Assembly: GCF_000152805.1 (NCBI RefSeq)
Contig: NZ_CH902578.1
Coordinates: 1,666,231 to 1,730,230 of the forward strand
Origin: Maritimibacter alkaliphilus HTCC2654
GTDB lineage: Bacteria; Pseudomonadota; Alphaproteobacteria; Rhodobacterales; Rhodobacteraceae
Reading direction: 5' to 3'
DNA length: 64,000 nt
Below are positions 43,411 through 53,221 of the stretch, piece by piece. Both the position numbers and the translations under genes were made by a program. The notes beneath the pieces were generated by a model, which was not told the DNA's origin, did not search any database, and worked only from the letters and a program-made list of their open reading frames with translations. Position 1 is the first letter of the stretch; every line of letters begins with the position of its first letter.

Positions 43411-45021
43411 ATGAGTGCATTGAAACTCTGCGTGATCCTGAAAGCAGGCGTAGCCGGACCGGGCGAACGCCGGTTTCTGCGTGCCGTGGGCGAGGATGCG
43501 CGGTTCGATCTGGCCGTGGTCACCGCCTGCCCTGCCCCCGAACCCGGCCTTCCCACGATCTGGCGCGGTTGGATCGCTGCCGAGACGCGGCTGTTCCCTG
43601 CGCCCGACGACCTGCCGCCGGACGTGCCGCCGCTTCGCGATTTCGCGCCCGACCTTGCCGAGGGCTGCGATGTCATCGTCGATTTCTCGATGTCGCGGGC
43701 GGCGGAAAACTGCGCCCCGGTCGCACGGTTCGGGCTGTGGCGGCTGTCGACCTATGACGAGGCGAGCGGCCTGACGGAGGCGCGCCTGCGCAGCCCGGTG
43801 ACCGAGGTCGCGCTGACCTGCCGGACGGAGGAGGGCGAGGCGACGATCGCGACCGCCCGCTTCGACACCAAGTTCATGGCCTCGCGCAATGCGGCCTTCG
43901 CCCGCGAAAAATCCGTGCTGCTTCTGCTGCGGGAATTGGTGCGGCTGACGCGGGACGGCGCATTGCCGGCGCCGGTTCCGGCCCCGGCCACCCTGCCCGC
44001 GCCGCGCGGTGTGGACCTTGCAGACTACGCCTGCGCCTTGACGTGGGAGCTTGCCATGCGCGTGTTGCGCCGGATCGAAGCCAAACGCGGCAAGCGCCCC
44101 GGCATGTTCTTTCTGCGCCTGTCGCACGGGCCGCTGGCGGGGATCGATCCGACCTCGGGCGTGGATCTGATGCCGCCGGGGAACACCTATTGGGCCGACC
44201 CGTTCCTGTTGGAACACGATGGCGTCACCTATCTCTTCTACGAAGATTTCGACTACGCCACCCACCACGGGCACCTGTCGGTCGGGCGGCTCGACGGGAT
44301 GCGGATGGACCCCATCGGTCCGGTCATGCAGATGCCGCATCACCTGTCGTTTCCCTACGTCTTTCGCTGGAACGGCGCGGTCTGGATGATCCCGGAAACG
44401 CATCAGGCGAAGCGGATCGAACTATGGCGGGCGACCGACTTTCCGCTGGGGTGGGAGCGTGCGGCGGTCGGTTTCGAGGGTGTCGAGGCGTCGGACACCG
44501 TCGTATTCGAGCACGCTGGCCAATGGTGGCTGGCCACGAACATCGCCAACGACAGTTTCGGCGATTTCGGAAGCGAACTGCACCTGTTCACCATCGACGA
44601 TCCGATGATGACGAACCCGCAGCCCCATCCGCTGAATCCGGTGGTGCTCGACGCGACGACCGCACGCAACGGGGGGCGTATCTTCGCCGAGAACGGGCGG
44701 CTTTATCGTGCCAGTCAGGACAACTCCAACGGCGTTTACGGCTATGGGCTGAACCTGATGGAGATCACCGAACTGTCGATGACAGGCTATTCTGAGCGTC
44801 GGGTGCGCCATATCACGCCCGATGCCATGCCGGGGATCATGGGTATGCATCACATGGATGCTGGCGGGGGCTATACGGTAATGGACCTGCGCCGTTCGTT
44901 CACCGGGCAACACACCTCAGGGCGTGGGAAGGACCAGCACGCGACGGCGCAGGAAGATGGCCATGAGGATGAGCCAGGCGACCGAGATCTTTACCAGCGT
45001 CAGGCCCAGTCCAACTTCTGA
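43411..45021 (+). CDS. GINT-like glycosyltransferase or propeller protein, 3' end overlapping flippase gene
   Basis: 536 residues. Residues 1 to about 170 look like a formyltransferase-like/NAD-fold head (LKLCVILKAGVAGPGERRFL). Residues 250-500 carry a beta-propeller with NTYWADPFLLEHDGVTYLFY, then LSFPYVFRWNGAVWMIPETH and NGGRIFAENGRLYRASQD, resembling the glucosamine inositolphosphorylceramide transferase (GINT) family and GH43-like folds. The last 35 residues are Asp/Gln/Arg-rich and run 105 bp into the convergent flippase gene, suggesting a lost stop codon or a frameshift near 44910. Sugar transfer to the EPS is inferred. Confidence 0.7.
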   Translation: MSALKLCVILKAGVAGPGERRFLRAVGEDARFDLAVVTACPAPEPGLPTIWRGWIAAETRLFPAPDDLPPDVPPLRDFAPDLAEGCDVIVDFSMSRAAENCAPVARFGLWRLSTYDEASGLTEARLRSPVTEVALTCRTEEGEATIATARFDTKFMASRNAAFAREKSVLLLLRELVRLTRDGALPAPVPAPATLPAPRGVDLADYACALTWELAMRVLRRIEAKRGKRPGMFFLRLSHGPLAGIDPTSGVDLMPPGNTYWADPFLLEHDGVTYLFYEDFDYATHHGHLSVGRLDGMRMDPIGPVMQMPHHLSFPYVFRWNGAVWMIPETHQAKRIELWRATDFPLGWERAAVGFEGVEASDTVVFEHAGQWWLATNIANDSFGDFGSELHLFTIDDPMMTNPQPHPLNPVVLDATTARNGGRIFAENGRLYRASQDNSNGVYGYGLNLMEITELSMTGYSERRVRHITPDAMPGIMGMHHMDAGGGYTVMDLRRSFTGQHTSGRGKDQHATAQEDGHEDEPGDRDLYQRQAQSNF

Positions 45022-46332
45022 CCCGACCGAGCCCCACAGGCTGCTCGACCAATGCACCGCGACATAGGTGAGCGCCGCGAGCGCCGCCCCCGGCAGGAAC
45101 GTCATCACCATGTCGCGCAGCGGAATTTCCAGCGCCTTCGCGGTGGCCGCGAGCGATGCCGCGCCGACCACGACGCTGGCCGCGAGATGGCAGTAGGCCG
45201 CAGCTTCCGGCCCGAAACGCCCGAACGCCAGAAGGGCCACGATCAGCGTGACGGCCCCCGCGCTGCGGATCTTGAGCTGTCGGCCCGCGTTTCCGGTGGT
45301 CAGCATCGTCGGCTCGAGCAGGTTGGCGAAAAACTCGATCGATTTCGAAACCGCGAGGATCGAGACGATGGAGGCCGCGGGCAGCCACGTGTCATCGAGG
45401 ATCGTCACCACCAAAAGCGGGGCCAACAACGCGACGGCCATCGACATCGGCCACATGAGCGCGGCGGCGAGCGACATATTCTCGATCCAGGCGCGGCGCA
45501 GCGCCGGAATGCCCGCACCTTCTTTCTCGATCCTGGTGAACTTGGACCACGACAGCAGGCCAAGGGGCTGCATGACGAGGTCGGCGGCGGTCATCGCGAT
45601 GCGAGCCCCGCCCCGGTACGCCCCGACAACGGCGGGCGATGCCAGCGCGCCGAGGATCAGGTCGGCCCCGTAATTCGACAGAAGCGCGACGCTGGTGGTC
45701 CCCCAGAGCGGCCCGGCCGTCTCGCGCGAGGCCCTGAGCGCGTCGAGGCGGAATTCGAACCGGGGAAGCCTGCGCACGAGCAGGCCGGTCTGCAAAAGAC
45801 CGAACGCAACGGCAACCACGCGCGAGGTGACGAGCGCGAAGACACCCCACCCCATCGACAACAGAACGATCACGGTGAGCAGCGCGAAGCTTTCGTAGAT
45901 CAGGACATACAGGCTTGCGGCCCGGACACGCGCGGCGCGCACCAACTGCGCCTCCCACCACGCCGCAGGGACGTTGACGAAGGGCAAGGGGGCGAGCGTC
46001 AGGATCACCCGGCCCTCGGTCGTGGCGAGCCCGCCCATCGTCAGACCGATCCCGGTGATGACGATGGAGCCCAGCGCGCCGACGCCCAGCATGGCCCAGA
46101 AGAGGGTGTGGCGGTCGCTCTCGATATTCTGCGAGCGCAGGAGGGCCTGATAGAACCCGGTGAAAACGAAGGTGGTCGCGATGACCGTCAGCGCCCAACC
46201 GAAGGCGTAGGTGCCGAACCCGTCGAGGTCGATGAACTTCGACGCGATAGCGACGGTCGCAAAAGCAATGGCCTGCCCGATGACGCGCGACGCGACGCCG
46301 ACGACATAGGGGGCCGCGAGGCGCTTCAGCAT
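44917..46332 (-). CDS. oligosaccharide flippase (Wzx-like)
   Basis: 471 residues with about 12 to 14 membrane helices, for example AIAFATVAIASKFIDLDGFG and ILTVVGF-type segments seen as VIVLLSMGWGVFALVTSRVV. The MOP/MATE flippase fold transfers lipid-linked repeat units across the inner membrane for exopolysaccharide. The C terminus ends RRRVLVLPTP. It is the first of the minus-strand genes in the left half and its 3' end is covered by the preceding plus-strand ORF. Confidence 0.85.
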   Translation of the reverse strand: MLKRLAAPYVVGVASRVIGQAIAFATVAIASKFIDLDGFGTYAFGWALTVIATTFVFTGFYQALLRSQNIESDRHTLFWAMLGVGALGSIVITGIGLTMGGLATTEGRVILTLAPLPFVNVPAAWWEAQLVRAARVRAASLYVLIYESFALLTVIVLLSMGWGVFALVTSRVVAVAFGLLQTGLLVRRLPRFEFRLDALRASRETAGPLWGTTSVALLSNYGADLILGALASPAVVGAYRGGARIAMTAADLVMQPLGLLSWSKFTRIEKEGAGIPALRRAWIENMSLAAALMWPMSMAVALLAPLLVVTILDDTWLPAASIVSILAVSKSIEFFANLLEPTMLTTGNAGRQLKIRSAGAVTLIVALLAFGRFGPEAAAYCHLAASVVVGAASLAATAKALEIPLRDMVMTFLPGAALAALTYVAVHWSSSLWGSVGSEVGLGLTLVKISVAWLILMAIFLRRRVLVLPTP

Positions 46333-46386
46333 CGCCGGACCCCGCGCCGTCCGCCCGAAGCCTTGGGCCGACTATGCCGAGGCGTT

Positions 46387-47607
46387 TCAGGCACCATCAA
46401 CCTTGACCGCGTCCACCGGCATCCCGTTTTCACGCAGGACGCTGGCGATGCCGCGCCGGAAATTGGCCTCGTCGAACTGTTGGGCATGGGCGGCGAGCGC
46501 ATGAGGGTCGAGGTCTTCGAGACCCTCCCGCTCGAACGCCTCGACGGCAGCGATCAGACCGTCCACCTCGGGGTCGGCGTAGAGCAGCCCGGTCTGGCGG
46601 TCGACGACCGTGTCCAGCGCGCCGCCGCGCCCATAGGCGATCACCGGGCGGCCAGAAGCCATCGCCTCGACCGGGACCAGACCGAAGTCCTCTTCGCCCG
46701 GAAAGACCAGCGCCTTGCAGGCCGCGAGATAGGCTTTCATCTTGGGAAACGGCAATTTGCCTAGGAACCGGATATTCTCGTTCGCGTTGCGCGACAGGGC
46801 CTTGGCGGTCTTGTCCGGCCCGCCGATGATGAACAAGGGCTTGTTCAGCTTGTTGAACGCCTCGATCGCCACATCGGGCCGCTTGTAGGACGCCAGTTCG
46901 CCCAGCCACAGGTAAAAGCCGCCGCGATCCTTTGCCTCGACCGGATCGAAGTCTTCGACCGCGACGGGCGGATGCACCACGCGGGCGTCGCGCCGCCAGT
47001 ATTTGTTGATCCGCGCCTCGACATGGGTGGAGTTCGCGACGAAGCAATCCACGCGCGCGGCACTGGTCACATCCCATTGGCGCAGGTTGTGGATCAGGCG
47101 CGGCATCACCGCCCGCTTCACCGCCCCCGCGTCGCGGCGATAGACGTGATACTGATCCCACAGATAGCGCATGGGCGAGTGCGTATAGCACAGGTGCAGC
47201 GCATCGGACGCCGGGATCACACCCTTGGCCGGGCCGCTTTCGCTGGACAGCACGAGGTCATAGTCCGTCAGGTCCAGTTCCTCGAGCGCGCGGGGCATGA
47301 GCGGCAGGTAGTTCTGGTAAAGCCGGGTCGCGAAGGGTTTGCGGCCCACCGAAGTCAGGTGGACCGTCTTGGAATTGATAAGGTCCGAGACCTTGGACGG
47401 GTCATAGGCGTGGGTGAAAATGTCGGCCTGCGGGAACATGCGCAGAAGCGACTCCAGCACCTTCTCGCCGCCGCGCATTCCGACCAGCCAGTAATGAATT
47501 ATGGCGACGCGGGGTTCGTCGCCGGACAGGCCCAGACGGCGAACCCAGGGCTGGGTGGTCTTGCGTGTCGGATGGCCGGGGGTGGTGCGGTCAAGAATAT
47601 GCTGCAT
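46387..47607 (-). CDS. glycosyltransferase family 4
   Basis: 406 residues, GT-B fold. The N-terminal half has VAIIHYWLVGMRGGEKVLES and a typical acceptor-binding part; the C-terminal half contains FPGEEDFGLVPVEAMASGRPVIA, the EX7E-type motif that binds the sugar nucleotide. It adds a sugar (often mannose) to the lipid-linked EPS repeat. Its ATG overlaps the tyrosine-kinase stop by 17 bp, so it is coupled to that gene. Specificity cannot be read from the sequence. Confidence 0.88.
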   Translation of the reverse strand: MQHILDRTTPGHPTRKTTQPWVRRLGLSGDEPRVAIIHYWLVGMRGGEKVLESLLRMFPQADIFTHAYDPSKVSDLINSKTVHLTSVGRKPFATRLYQNYLPLMPRALEELDLTDYDLVLSSESGPAKGVIPASDALHLCYTHSPMRYLWDQYHVYRRDAGAVKRAVMPRLIHNLRQWDVTSAARVDCFVANSTHVEARINKYWRRDARVVHPPVAVEDFDPVEAKDRGGFYLWLGELASYKRPDVAIEAFNKLNKPLFIIGGPDKTAKALSRNANENIRFLGKLPFPKMKAYLAACKALVFPGEEDFGLVPVEAMASGRPVIAYGRGGALDTVVDRQTGLLYADPEVDGLIAAVEAFEREGLEDLDPHALAAHAQQFDEANFRRGIASVLRENGMPVDAVKVDGA

Positions 47608-49705
47608 ACCCGTCTCCGTAAATTTTCTCGGCCGCCTTCGGGTCGACCTGATTCAAAACGATCCCTGCCGGGGTCAGACCGACCTCGGCCAATGCGTCGA
47701 TGCCTTCGCGAACGGCCGCGCGTTTGGTTTCGTCCCACCGCACGACATAAAGAATACTGTCGGCCACCGTGTTGAAGACCAGCCCGTCGGCCACGTTCAA
47801 AAGCGGCGGGGTGTCGATGATGACCACGTCGAACACGCGCTTCAACTCTTTCATCAGCGGGCGCAGCCAGTCTTCGGACAGATCGTCGGCGGCTTCGGGG
47901 CACGGGGTCACTGCGGCAAGGAAATGAATGCCGGTTTCTTCGTCCAGATGAATGGTTTCGGGCAGGTCGGCGGTTTCGAGGATGAAGTCCGCGAAATCGT
48001 AATCGACCTGCCAGCCGAAGGTTTCGGCCAGACGCGAGCGGCGCAGATCGCCGTCGACGACGATGACGGATTTACCGGCGAGCGCCGCCATCTGGGCCAG
48101 CGCCATAGCGGTCGTCGATTTCCCCTCGCCGGGTTGCGAGGAGGTGACGGACACCACCCGCGCGACGTCGCGGTCACGCATGTTCATCAGGGTGCGCAAC
48201 TGGCGCACCTTTTCCCCGAAGAGCGTGTTGGAATTGATCCTTAGCCCCCGGATCACGTCCCGCGTGCCGTCTTGCGCCTGAAGCGGCAGGCTGGCGAGGA
48301 CCGAGAGGCCGGTCTCGGCCTCGACTTCGCGCCGGGTGCGGAAGGTGGAGCGGGTCATTTCCAGAAACAGCGCGGCGACCAGCCCGGCGGTCAGGCCGAG
48401 GACCAGCCCGAAGGCCGCCATCAGCTTCGGCCGGGGCGCGGACGGCACGGCGGGGAAGGTCGCGCGTTCGATCACGCGGGCTTCGGGCCGTTGCAGGTTT
48501 TCCTGACCGGATGCGGCACCGAGCCGTGCCAGAAGCGCCTCGTAATTCTCGCGCGCGGCGGCGGCTTCGCGTTCCAGCTGGGTGCGCCCGATCGAATTGG
48601 CGGACATGCCCGCAAGACGATCTTCGAGCTGCTGGATACCGTCGGCGAGGGATTGTTCGCGCAGGCGGGCCACCTCGACCTCGTTCCGGCGCAACTCGAT
48701 GATGCGCTCGGCCTCGGTCTGCATTTCGGCTTCGACGCCCGCGATCTCGTTCGCGATGCGCACCCGCTGCGGATGGTCGGGGCCGAACGAGGCGCCCCAT
48801 TGCGCGTCCTGCCGTTCAAGGGCCAGCTTGTCCTGATTGAGCCGTTCCAGCAGGGGCGAGGTCACGGCTTTCGCCAGCGCGTCGAGCCCCTGATTTTCCA
48901 GAAGGTTCCTGAGCTGTTCATACTGCGCTTCGGCGGTCACGCGCTCTGAACGGGCGACGACCAGTTGGCTCGACAGGTTGCCAAGCTGCTGGGTCGAGGT
49001 CTCATAGGTGCCGCCTTCGCGGGTCAGCGCATCCGAGCGGTATTCGGCCAGCGCGGCCTCGGCGGCTTCGACGGTGGCCCGCGCTTCGTTCACCTGTTCC
49101 TGAATCCATGCAGTCGCCTGCACGGCGCTGTCTCGGCGGTTTTCAAGCTGAAGCGCGATATAGGTGTCGGCGATGCCGTTGGCGATCTGTTGCGCGATGC
49201 CGGGTTCGGCGGCGCTGAACTGGATTTCGAACACGTAGCTTTCGGATTCGCGCGACACGTTCAGATCCTGCCGGATCGCCCATGTCAGGTCGGCAAGGCG
49301 CGATGCCTCGTCACGATCCCCGCGCACCTCGCCCCAGTAGAGCGTTTCAAGCCGTTCGATCCCGACCTCGAGGATCAGGCGTTCGATCAGGATGTTCGAT
49401 GTCATGACCGACACTTCGGACTGGATCACCGGGTCGGACAGGCTGAGGTTCGACACCACCTCGTCCGACGACATGATCCGCACTTCGCGCGCGTCCAGCA
49501 TGACCTTGGAATAGGCGGTGTAGGTCGACGGGATGAACTGCGTGACGACGAAAAGGAGCAGCGCGCAGCCGACGGCAAGACCGCCAATCAGCGGACCACG
49601 CGAAAAGATCGCGCGCAGCAGGCCACGGACATCGACACGGTCGATATCCTCGGACCGCTCGGAACTACGCCCGGAGCGGACGGCCTGCATGTCGAACGTG
49701 GTCAC
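47591..49705 (-). CDS. polysaccharide co-polymerase and tyrosine autokinase (Wzc/ExoP)
   Basis: 704 residues. An N-terminal Wzz domain with a membrane helix (residues of about 30-55), a long coiled-coil region (about 190-400), a second helix near 430-450, and a C-terminal bacterial tyrosine kinase: Walker A SSQPGEGKSTTAMALAQ near 520, A' VIVVDGDLRRSRL, Walker B VVIIDTPPLLNVAD. The tail IYGDGYAAYS contains tyrosines for autophosphorylation. It sets chain length and drives EPS export. It starts with GTG, preceded by GAGGAG. Confidence 0.92.
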   Translation of the reverse strand: MTTFDMQAVRSGRSSERSEDIDRVDVRGLLRAIFSRGPLIGGLAVGCALLLFVVTQFIPSTYTAYSKVMLDAREVRIMSSDEVVSNLSLSDPVIQSEVSVMTSNILIERLILEVGIERLETLYWGEVRGDRDEASRLADLTWAIRQDLNVSRESESYVFEIQFSAAEPGIAQQIANGIADTYIALQLENRRDSAVQATAWIQEQVNEARATVEAAEAALAEYRSDALTREGGTYETSTQQLGNLSSQLVVARSERVTAEAQYEQLRNLLENQGLDALAKAVTSPLLERLNQDKLALERQDAQWGASFGPDHPQRVRIANEIAGVEAEMQTEAERIIELRRNEVEVARLREQSLADGIQQLEDRLAGMSANSIGRTQLEREAAAARENYEALLARLGAASGQENLQRPEARVIERATFPAVPSAPRPKLMAAFGLVLGLTAGLVAALFLEMTRSTFRTRREVEAETGLSVLASLPLQAQDGTRDVIRGLRINSNTLFGEKVRQLRTLMNMRDRDVARVVSVTSSQPGEGKSTTAMALAQMAALAGKSVIVVDGDLRRSRLAETFGWQVDYDFADFILETADLPETIHLDEETGIHFLAAVTPCPEAADDLSEDWLRPLMKELKRVFDVVIIDTPPLLNVADGLVFNTVADSILYVVRWDETKRAAVREGIDALAEVGLTPAGIVLNQVDPKAAEKIYGDGYAAYS

Positions 49706-50081
49706 GCTTCACTCTCCTCGACCCCATAATTCGAAGACCATTCTGTCGGTTTTTGGGCGATGACGTGGTGTGCACCGGCTTTTCGCGCGGCATCCACAGC
49801 CGACCCGCAGGATCGACCGGCAACGACGGGGCATGACCCGACGCTCCGCGAACGGTGGCGAGTTTGCAATTGAACAGACAATGGACCCTACGCAACAAGG
49901 CCCCCCCCAGTCCTCGCGAATATAGTTTACGCGCGGTTTCGTTTCCACCGAATTGCGTCAAAAATTCGGTATTTCACCAGCATGTTCACCGGATCCTGCC
50001 ACATTTAGCGATGTCGGGGCGGACAATGGAGTCAATTCTTTGGGATTGATTGAGAATCGAAATCAAAGACTTAGCACCCAC
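49706..50081. other. 376-bp region upstream of the tyrosine-kinase gene
   Basis: No gene is supported. It holds the promoter of the kinase-GT-flippase operon. A TGCCACA box is at 49997-50003, similar to boxes before other genes of this block, and AT-rich stretches near 49920-50050 may hold the promoter. Confidence 0.5.
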
Positions 50082-51524
50082 TCACGTGGTCGTGGCGCCT
50101 GCCGGGCGTGATTCTAGGGCCAGTGCGCGGGACAATCCGGCGATGAGACCGGCGAGCGCGAAGAAGAACACGCCGAAGTCCGGGGTCGGGTGGGTCAGAA
50201 GCGCGGCGCAGAGCATGGCGAGGCATCCGGCCTTGAGCGACCTGACCACGACCGCCCGCGGATCCCAGCCGGGGCGCGATGGGGCCATGCCAAGGCTTGC
50301 GAGGAATGCAAGGAAGAAGAACGTGCCGATCACGCCGACGCTGGCGAGGCAGGCAATCAGCCAGTTCGACGCACGCACAGCGCCCACGCCCGCGCCAAGG
50401 CCGTAGGTGTCGTAGAAATTCTGCATCGCCTGCGTGTTCCAACTCATCCGTTCCACGCCGCTGTCGCTGTCCATCTTGTTGAACAGCGCCCGGTCGAGGA
50501 AATCGGTGACGGGCTGGACGAGTTCGTAGCTGGCGGCGATGGCGATGACGAGCACCCAGCCCATGATGAGCCCGCCGAAGACCAGCACGATGGAGCGGCG
50601 CGAGGCTTCGGCGCGCAGGTTCCTGAGGATCAGGTAAAGCCCGAAGGTGACGAGGAACACGACGAGGGCCAGATAGGCGGCGGACGATGTCGAGCGGATG
50701 ACCGAGATCGTCGCGAGTGCGAGCATCCATCGGCTGAGGCGCGAGCCCGGCGCGAGCAACCAGTATTGCAGCCAGAAGCCGAAGAGGCCGAGCGAGAAAT
50801 ACCCGAAGGTCGAGGCTTCGGGAAACCCGCCGATCATGCGCTTCATCCCCGCCATCGTGTCGGTGATATGCATGGAGTAATTGGCCGAGCGCAGCCACTC
50901 CATCAACGCGGTCAGTCCGAATTTCGCGGTCGCGACGTCGAGCCAGCCGAGCGTGAAATTCACGGTGGTCGCAACGGCGAGCGCGGTCAGGACCGGGCGC
51001 ACCTCGGACTGGCGGCGAAAGGCGGTCGCAAGGGCGGCGAAGGTGAAGAAGTCGAGGACGAGCCGGAAAAGCTGGGTGATGTTCCCGGTCGAAAAGCCCA
51101 GCGGATAGCGGGCGATGCGCCCCTCGCCCTCTTGGCGCGCGATGCCGAACACCTCGGTCTGGCCCGCGAACAGGACCGGATAGAAGATGGCCGAGATGCC
51201 CGCGACGACGATGGCGCAGGCAAGCCAGAACCCCGGTCCGAACGGGCGGAACGTGCCAAGCAGGCTCGACATCATCCCGCGGGTCAGGAGCACCATGCAG
51301 AAAAGCGTCACCGCGCCGAGGTCGAGCACGCCAATGGTGGCGCCGCCCAGCGCGGGCAGGTTGAACGCCGCCGCCGCGCCGAAGGGGGCCAAGACCATGA
51401 ACGCCCATAGCCCGCGCTGCATTCCGAGGCCCACGAGCGCCACGATGGCGAAGACGGCGATCAAGGTGGAGGGGACGAATTGCAAGGGCGGGCGGGTCCG
51501 TTTCTGTCTGCTGTCTTCCTGCAC
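50082..51524 (-). CDS. O-antigen ligase/polymerase family protein (Wzy-like)
   Basis: 480 residues, many membrane helices (AFAIVALVGLGMQRGLWAFM in part) and a large periplasmic loop of the O-antigen ligase/Wzy type with LARREGEGRI-like charged segments. It polymerises EPS repeat units in the periplasm. The frame begins with GTG at 51524, and no ATG suits near the first helix; the exact start is uncertain. It lies 376 bp from the kinase gene and ends convergently with none. Confidence 0.8.
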   Translation of the reverse strand: MQEDSRQKRTRPPLQFVPSTLIAVFAIVALVGLGMQRGLWAFMVLAPFGAAAAFNLPALGGATIGVLDLGAVTLFCMVLLTRGMMSSLLGTFRPFGPGFWLACAIVVAGISAIFYPVLFAGQTEVFGIARQEGEGRIARYPLGFSTGNITQLFRLVLDFFTFAALATAFRRQSEVRPVLTALAVATTVNFTLGWLDVATAKFGLTALMEWLRSANYSMHITDTMAGMKRMIGGFPEASTFGYFSLGLFGFWLQYWLLAPGSRLSRWMLALATISVIRSTSSAAYLALVVFLVTFGLYLILRNLRAEASRRSIVLVFGGLIMGWVLVIAIAASYELVQPVTDFLDRALFNKMDSDSGVERMSWNTQAMQNFYDTYGLGAGVGAVRASNWLIACLASVGVIGTFFFLAFLASLGMAPSRPGWDPRAVVVRSLKAGCLAMLCAALLTHPTPDFGVFFFALAGLIAGLSRALALESRPAGATTT

Positions 51525-51586
51525 GAAACGGCCCGTTCTGTGAAGGGCGCTTGCCGGGGCATGTCGGCGTGGGGCAGGCTCTTGGT

Positions 51587-53221
51587 ATGAAGTTGGTCTT
51601 CCCCGTTCTGGCTGCCGCGCTGACCGCCCTGCCCCTCTGGGCGCAGGAAAACGTCGGGCCGCGACTGGGGGCGGCGTCGAGTTTCGGGCAGACCTGGGAC
51701 CGGCGAATGCTGGACGCCGCCGACAGGTTCGGCATCCACGATCTGCGTGACGAGCTTTACTGGAAAGACATCGAAACGGGCGGTCAGATCGCCTACCCCA
51801 CGATCCGCCACAGCTATCCGGCCCTGCTCGCGGCGCGCGGGATGACGATGACGGTCATCATGAACAACGGGCATCCCGCATTTCAGGGCGGCGTCACGCC
51901 CTACACCCCCGAGGGGGTCGAGGCCTTTGCCCGGTTCTCGGCCCGGATGCCGCAGGATTTCCCCGCCATCACCTCGGTCGAGGTGGGCAACGAAATGAAT
52001 AGCGACACCTTTACCTCCGGCCCGATGCGTGCGGCGGATCTCGCGGGCCGGGCCGCGATCTATGCGACGCTGATCGAGGAGACCTACAAGGCGGTGAAGG
52101 CGGCCGATCCGCAGGTTCGGGTGCTGGGCGGGGCGGCGCATTCGATCCCGATTGCGTGGTTTCGGGCGCTGTCGGACGCGGGCGCTGCGGAGTGGATGGA
52201 TGCGGTGGTGATCCACCCCTACACCACGCCGCCTGAGCAATTGCCGCGCCAGATCGCGCTCTTGCGGCAGCTTCCGGGGTTCGGCGCCTTGCCCATCGAG
52301 GCGACCGAATTCGGCGACCCCATCGGGGCGACGGCGGCGGCGACGCTGGTGAAATACTATTGCGCGATGGCCGTGTCCGGCGTGACCCGTGCGGTCTGGT
52401 ATCCGCTCAACACCCGTGGCGACGGGTTGGAACCTTTGGTCGGCACCGATTATTCACTGACCGACGTGGGCGCGGCATTCACGATATTGCAGGCACGGGC
52501 CGAGGGCGTTCCGGTGCGCGACGTTTCACCTGACCCGTTCACCTATGCCTGCGCCTTCGGGTCGGACCTGATCGTGATCTGGGGGGCGCCGCGTGACATC
52601 GAGGTGGACGCGGAGCTGACCCTGCTCGGCCCCGACGGGCGCGAAACGGATCGGCGGACCCTGTCGCGGGACGTGCCGCTGATCGTGTCAGGCGACGGGG
52701 TCGCGGTCAGTCCGGGGGGGAACCTGCGCCTTGGGCCGCAGACCGTCATCGCAGACAGCTATGACCAGTTCGACCACGATGGCGCGGGCGACGGGTTCCG
52801 GCCCTTCGTGCGCTTCAAGGACGGCGACGCGCCATTTGCCTTCCGCCCCGGACAAGAGACGGGCGGCGTGCCTTGGGTGCCGTATCTGGCCAGCGCGCGT
52901 GACGGTGGCATCCGGATGAATGCCGAGTTCATCGTGCCGACCGTCGCGGGGGCCGTGGGGCACAGGTATGTGGCCGAGGCGGACGGGGCCGTGGTTCTGG
53001 ACATCTCGTTGGCACCAGACGCGACGAGCGACGGGGTCGTTCTCTCGGTCCTCGTGAACGACGCCGAGCTTGCACGGCAGGTGGTCACGGGCGGGATCGA
53101 CACCCAGATCGGACCTTTCGACATGGCGACCGGAGATGAGTTGGAGATCCTCGTCGCGTCCGGCGCGTCGGATGCGGGCGATGCGGCGTCCTACCGCTTC
53201 ACGCTCTCTCGCGCACCCTGA
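51587..53221 (+). CDS. secreted glycoside hydrolase of EPS cluster
   Basis: 544 residues with a Sec signal peptide (MKLVFPVLAAALTALPLWA). It has a TIM-barrel-like pattern of clan GH-A: acid/base VEVGNEMNS (Glu136) and nucleophile region IEATEFGDP (Glu241), followed by a beta-rich C-terminal domain from about residue 390. Secreted EPS-cluster hydrolases trim or release the polysaccharide. The start at 51587 was chosen over an upstream in-frame codon because the signal peptide begins there. Its last 23 bp overlap the convergent pyruvyl transferase gene. Confidence 0.8.
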   Translation: MKLVFPVLAAALTALPLWAQENVGPRLGAASSFGQTWDRRMLDAADRFGIHDLRDELYWKDIETGGQIAYPTIRHSYPALLAARGMTMTVIMNNGHPAFQGGVTPYTPEGVEAFARFSARMPQDFPAITSVEVGNEMNSDTFTSGPMRAADLAGRAAIYATLIEETYKAVKAADPQVRVLGGAAHSIPIAWFRALSDAGAAEWMDAVVIHPYTTPPEQLPRQIALLRQLPGFGALPIEATEFGDPIGATAAATLVKYYCAMAVSGVTRAVWYPLNTRGDGLEPLVGTDYSLTDVGAAFTILQARAEGVPVRDVSPDPFTYACAFGSDLIVIWGAPRDIEVDAELTLLGPDGRETDRRTLSRDVPLIVSGDGVAVSPGGNLRLGPQTVIADSYDQFDHDGAGDGFRPFVRFKDGDAPFAFRPGQETGGVPWVPYLASARDGGIRMNAEFIVPTVAGAVGHRYVAEADGAVVLDISLAPDATSDGVVLSVLVNDAELARQVVTGGIDTQIGPFDMATGDELEILVASGASDAGDAASYRFTLSRAP

